A stretch of DNA of 64,000 nt from NCBI GenBank assembly GCA_964646615.1, contig CAZYEV010000072.1:1-64000 (forward strand). The letters are read 5' to 3'. The position numbers and the translations under genes were made by a program. Position 1 is the stretch's first letter. Each line of letters starts with the position of its first letter. Positions 61,387-64,000 of this stretch are shown piece by piece. The notes under the pieces were generated by a model, which searched no databases, had not been told where the DNA came from, and saw only the letters and a program-made list of their open reading frames with translations. Source of the DNA: M3007 sp964646615 (GTDB lineage: Bacteria > Bacteroidota > Bacteroidia > Chitinophagales > Saprospiraceae).

Positions 61387-61427
61387 AACCCTGGCGAGAA
61401 AGCCTCCTATACTTCCTCGCCAGGGTT
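61387..61427. terminator. intrinsic terminator between convergent genes
   Basis: Perfect 12-bp stem AACCCTGGCGAG/CTCGCCAGGGTT (61387-61398 with 61416-61427), 17-nt loop. The minus-strand side is followed by TTTTTATC, so it mainly ends the peptidase gene. Confidence 0.82.
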
Positions 61428-61450
61428 CAATCTGCACCTTTACCCCCCGC

Positions 61451-62803
61451 CTACCGCTCTTTCGGCGCTTCGGCGGCTTTCGGGCGCGGGTATTGCTCTG
61501 CTGGCGTCGTCTGCAGGTTGGGATTGCGCAGGCGCAACTGCGTGGACTCCGGCACACTCTCGGGCCGGGTGCGCGGCTGCGTCTGAGCGGGCGGAGTGGC
61601 CGGACCAGGTATGGGCGCCTCCGTGCGGCCTTCGGGCACGGGCATCAGGCCCATGCGCTGCTGGATGTCGCGCGGCAGGGCGTTGACGTGCACCGTCAGG
61701 GAAATGGTGTTCATGCGCAGGTAAGCGTTGGAGGCATACAGGTAGCCCTTGCGCTCGGAGATTTCACCCCAGGAGTTTTTAACGGCGTAAAAAAGACCGC
61801 CCTGGGTTTCGTTGAGCATGCCGGTAATATGCATCAGGTGGTCGTCCTGCGTTTCTAAGCGGTCGAAGGCGCGCTGACGCATTTCCTGGGTAACTACTTT
61901 TTCTGGCTCCCAATATTTGAACACGGCGGCGGCCTGCTCGGGCGTGCGGCTTTTCCAGTCTATGTCGGGCACAATGGCCAGCCCTTCTTTGGCCGAAAAG
62001 CCGGGGTTGCTCACATCGGCGTCCCACGCCACCGTGTAGCCGTTTTGCAGGGCGTGGTTGAGGCAGCGCATCAGGTCGTTGAGCGGCAAGTTGTAGTATT
62101 GGCCATTGGAAAAGTTGTCCGGAATTTCCAGGACGAAGTACGTCCAGAATGGGTGGTGGGTAAACGAGGTCAGGTGCACGTAATGCTCGGGCTTAATGCC
62201 CAGAAAGTCGCGGAACGACGTGGGCGTGTACTGCACTCCCTGATAAACGAACGTAGTGGGTACCGGGCCAAATTCTTTGTCCAGGGTCTTTTCAATTTGC
62301 ATCATCCAGTCGTCGGCCAGTTCGTTGCGCTTTGCCTGAGCGATGAAGGTGTCGCACAGGGTCTTCAGCGTCGTTTCTATGGCCGTGTGGTCGAAGGGCT
62401 GGCTGGGATTCTTTCGGCCCGGATAAGCGCTTTCGGGCATGAGGCCGTATTTCTGAATGGCGTTGAGTTTGTCGTGTATCAATCCGCCCTGGCCAAACTG
62501 GGCGGAGCCGAGACGCCGGACATAGTTTTCGCACTTCTGGCGATAGATGCAGCGCACGGTGTACATCTCTGAGAGGTTGTGCTCGCCTTTGCCCATGCGC
62601 ATCAGCTCGCTCTCCAACAGCGAGGAAGCGGCGAAGCTCCAACAGGTGCCCGTTTTTTGCTGGTCTTTTACCGCTGTGGCGGGCAGCATCTTCACGGGCC
62701 TGAATTCGTAAGGCTCAGGTTTCTGAGGTTCGGGTTTCTGAGCGTTCAGCGTCAGCGCAAAAAGCGCCGCAAGCAGGGCTGTGAATATCGGTCTGTAGTT
62801 CAT
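61451..62803 (-). CDS. papain-fold (C1) peptidase, bleomycin hydrolase/PepC-like
   Basis: A 450-residue exported cysteine peptidase. Signal peptide 1-22 (TALLAALFALTLNAQ). The catalytic Cys54 is in QQKTGTCWSFA, the catalytic His in DDHLMHITGM near residue 327 and Asn in VKNSWGE near 342. The region resembles bleomycin hydrolase-type aminopeptidases, but these are usually cytosolic; the signal peptide implies periplasmic or surface location. The C-terminal ~50 residues are Pro-rich without a T9SS sorting domain. The start at 62803 begins the signal peptide. Confidence 0.9.
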   Translation of the reverse strand: MNYRPIFTALLAALFALTLNAQKPEPQKPEPYEFRPVKMLPATAVKDQQKTGTCWSFAASSLLESELMRMGKGEHNLSEMYTVRCIYRQKCENYVRRLGSAQFGQGGLIHDKLNAIQKYGLMPESAYPGRKNPSQPFDHTAIETTLKTLCDTFIAQAKRNELADDWMMQIEKTLDKEFGPVPTTFVYQGVQYTPTSFRDFLGIKPEHYVHLTSFTHHPFWTYFVLEIPDNFSNGQYYNLPLNDLMRCLNHALQNGYTVAWDADVSNPGFSAKEGLAIVPDIDWKSRTPEQAAAVFKYWEPEKVVTQEMRQRAFDRLETQDDHLMHITGMLNETQGGLFYAVKNSWGEISERKGYLYASNAYLRMNTISLTVHVNALPRDIQQRMGLMPVPEGRTEAPIPGPATPPAQTQPRTRPESVPESTQLRLRNPNLQTTPAEQYPRPKAAEAPKER

Positions 62804-62893
62804 AGTGCGGGTTATGTGTGATGGGTGTGATGGCGTAGATCCTCCAGGGTACGCGGCGAACAACAGGGTGCTGTGGCGTTTGGTTGCGGGAAG

Positions 62894-62914
62894 AGACGTT
62901 GCCCTGCAACGTCT
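62894..62914. repeat. AGACGTTGC palindrome, left of the Uma2 gene
   Basis: AGACGTTGC-CCT-GCAACGTCT, arms of 9 bp, followed by TCTACGGGG. It ends one base before the Uma2 stop codon side (62916) and is a relative of the repeat at 50-114. Confidence 0.8.
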
Positions 62915-62915
62915 T

Positions 62916-63593
62916 CTACGGGGCCTGGGCGGCAATGGCGCGCAACGTTTGGGCACACACCTCGTCATCGAAAATGGCTGCGGTGGGTATCTGGAAGCCC
63001 TCGATGACGTGGCTGCGCAGGTCGGCCTCTCCGTAGAAAACCCTGGGCGGCAGGAAGGCCGTATCGTTGCCCGGGCGCAAATACTGCTCCACGCGCTCGT
63101 GGTCGGGGTCCACTATCCAGTATTCACGTACGCCGTGCAGGGCGTAATCTATGCGCTTGATGCCGCGGTCGGTCTTGGCCGTGCTGGGCGAAAGAATTTC
63201 CACCACAAAATCCGGCGCCGGAAAGACCATCTGGTCGTCCGTAAAGGCTGCGGCGCGTTCGGCAGTGAAAAAACACAGGTCGGGCTCGTAGTCGTTGCGC
63301 GTCAGGCCAATGAGGGCTTTTTCGAGCATCAATTCGCCCTGGGGGTGAAGATGGTTGAAGGCCATGAGCAATCCTGAAAGCCGCCGAAGGGCCGCGATAT
63401 GTTTTCTTTTTACAGGCGAGTGCATGATGACTTCTCCGTTGATAAACTCCGCCTTCACCCTACCGTCGAGCCACTCGCGAAACGCCGCGCGCCGGCGCGC
63501 CTCTTCGTCCAACAACGCCCGGAGCTGTTCCAACACCAGCACCGCATCGGGGCGGCGCAACAGCGCCTCGGCAGATTTGATTGCGGTATTCAT
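62916..63593 (-). CDS. Uma2 family (DUF820) endonuclease-like protein
   Basis: A 225-residue protein of the Uma2 family, predicted PD-(D/E)XK nucleases abundant in cyanobacteria and found in Bacteroidota. Typical segments: FINGEVIMHSP, RNDYEPDLCFF (metal Asp), PDFVVEILSPSTAKTDRG (Glu) and VREYWIVDPDHERVEQYL. Its function is not established; it may be mobile. It lies between two copies of the AGACGTTGC palindrome. Confidence 0.9.
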   Translation of the reverse strand: MNTAIKSAEALLRRPDAVLVLEQLRALLDEEARRRAAFREWLDGRVKAEFINGEVIMHSPVKRKHIAALRRLSGLLMAFNHLHPQGELMLEKALIGLTRNDYEPDLCFFTAERAAAFTDDQMVFPAPDFVVEILSPSTAKTDRGIKRIDYALHGVREYWIVDPDHERVEQYLRPGNDTAFLPPRVFYGEADLRSHVIEGFQIPTAAIFDDEVCAQTLRAIAAQAP

Positions 63594-63597
63594 GCCG

Positions 63598-63605
63598 CAA
63601 AACTA
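63598..63605 (-). promoter_or_regulatory. possible promoter -7 box near the Uma2 start
   Basis: TAGTTTTG on the minus strand, 4 bp before the ATG, too close for a conventional leader; the transcript would be leaderless or the match is chance. Confidence 0.25.
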
Positions 63606-63658
63606 AAACAAAACGGGGCGGTAATGGTTCGGGACTGCGGGGCCGTGGGGGGCGTTTT

Positions 63659-63679
63659 AGACGTTGCGGTGCAACGTCT
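63659..63679. repeat. AGACGTTGC palindrome, right of the Uma2 gene
   Basis: AGACGTTGC-GGT-GCAACGTCT with 9-bp arms, followed by CTACGGGG as in the left copy, 765 bp away and in the same orientation. Confidence 0.8.
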
Positions 63680-63694
63680 CTACGGGGGGGCGTA

Positions 63695-64000
63695 TCAGGG
63701 TTTCAGGGCAAACGCCTGCAGGGCTGTGGCGATGGTTCGGTCGTTCGACAGGCGGGGCACTTTGTTTTGCCCACCCAATTTGCCCTGGGCTTTCATGTAT
63801 TGGCGGAAGGCGTCGCGCTGCAACGGACGGATGACTAAGGGGCGCAGGATGCCGCCGCGCACTAAGTCGTCGTAGTAGATGTTTTGTTCGCGCATGCGGG
63901 CGTCCACGGCTAAGGCGAAGGCCGCTAAATCGGCGGGCATTGCCTCAAACTCAACAAACCACTCGTGATACGGAGCGCCCCCTTCGGGCGGGGTTACCTG
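63695..64000 (-). CDS. GH3 auxin-responsive-promoter family protein, 3' end (partial)
   Basis: The last 101 residues of a gene whose 5' part lies beyond the right edge. The stretch QGKLGGQNKVPRLSND near the end and PYHEWFVEFEA near the left of the visible part match the C-terminus of the GH3 acyl-adenylate-forming family found in Bacteroidota. The role of the bacterial GH3 proteins is unclear. The frame continues open to position 64000. Confidence 0.85.
   Translation of the reverse strand, partial: QVTPPEGGAPYHEWFVEFEAMPADLAAFALAVDARMREQNIYYDDLVRGGILRPLVIRPLQRDAFRQYMKAQGKLGGQNKVPRLSNDRTIATALQAFALKP

Overview
This window is a gene-dense, GC-rich stretch of chromosome from a member of the Bacteroidota, most likely the Saprospiria/Chitinophagia side of the phylum (the phylum is well supported, anything finer is a guess). 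The phylum call rests on six exported proteins ending in a type IX secretion (T9SS) C-terminal sorting domain, on repeated TAnnTTTG (mostly TACCTTTG) boxes upstream of genes, which is the Bacteroidota -7 promoter element, and on family-typical proteins: PspC-GIN, LytTR two-component pair, bacterial GGGP-synthase-like protein, LptD/amidase/MCE block and a GH3-like acyl-adenylate family protein. I saw no rRNA, tRNA, CRISPR array, prophage or complete insertion sequence. About 49 genes are supported; most of the longest alternative reading frames are antisense shadows of these.

Layout. 0-9 kb: argS behind a tandem palindromic repeat, a membrane-anchored TPR protein, a secreted clan-A glycoside hydrolase, a padR-pspC pair and a ferredoxin-NADP-reductase-like enzyme. 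8.4-15.1 kb: divergent T9SS cargo genes (one carrying a CxxC thioredoxin domain), homoserine kinase, an unknown membrane protein and an Omp85 protein. 15-22.5 kb: a 68-residue orphan, asnB, a small membrane protein/PstS-like lipoprotein/TPR trio, a conserved hypothetical and a histone-deacetylase-fold protein. 22.5-28.8 kb: CotH-kinase surface protein, then MazG-like pyrophosphohydrolase - hydrolase - radA, and an Rpn/transposase_31 nuclease. 28.9-36.8 kb: a 980-residue SprB-repeat adhesin, a TPR-like protein with a structured leader, and a 1010-residue subtilisin. 37-41.6 kb: an ABC exporter - HlyD - TolC operon whose ATPase has lost canonical motifs. 41.6-46 kb: a LytTR regulator/LytS-type kinase pair divergent from a three-gene envelope operon (secreted DUF4177-like protein, beta-barrel, S41 lipoprotein protease). 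46-50.5 kb: cutC, then a leftward array of methyltransferase - restriction endonuclease - MoxR-type AAA ATPase - GGGP-synthase-like gene. 50.7-57 kb: glycosyltransferase, lptD divergent from an amidase and an MCE/MlaD gene. 57-64 kb: hydrolase, T9SS cargo, a dihydroorotase homologue lacking catalytic residues, a papain-fold peptidase, a Uma2 nuclease bracketed by palindromic repeats and the 3' end of a GH3-family gene.

How it fits together: most genes are housekeeping (translation, recombination, threonine/asparagine/pyrimidine metabolism, outer-membrane and lipid biogenesis) mixed with surface and secreted proteins. The strongest candidates for less-described biology are (i) the two-component system plus envelope protease module at 41.6-46.0 kb, (ii) the R-M/MoxR ATPase array at 47.8-50.5 kb, (iii) the palindrome-bracketed Uma2 gene and related repeats, (iv) the possible switching leader RNA upstream of 32288, and (v) two catalytically degenerate enzymes (PyrC-like and ABC ATPase).
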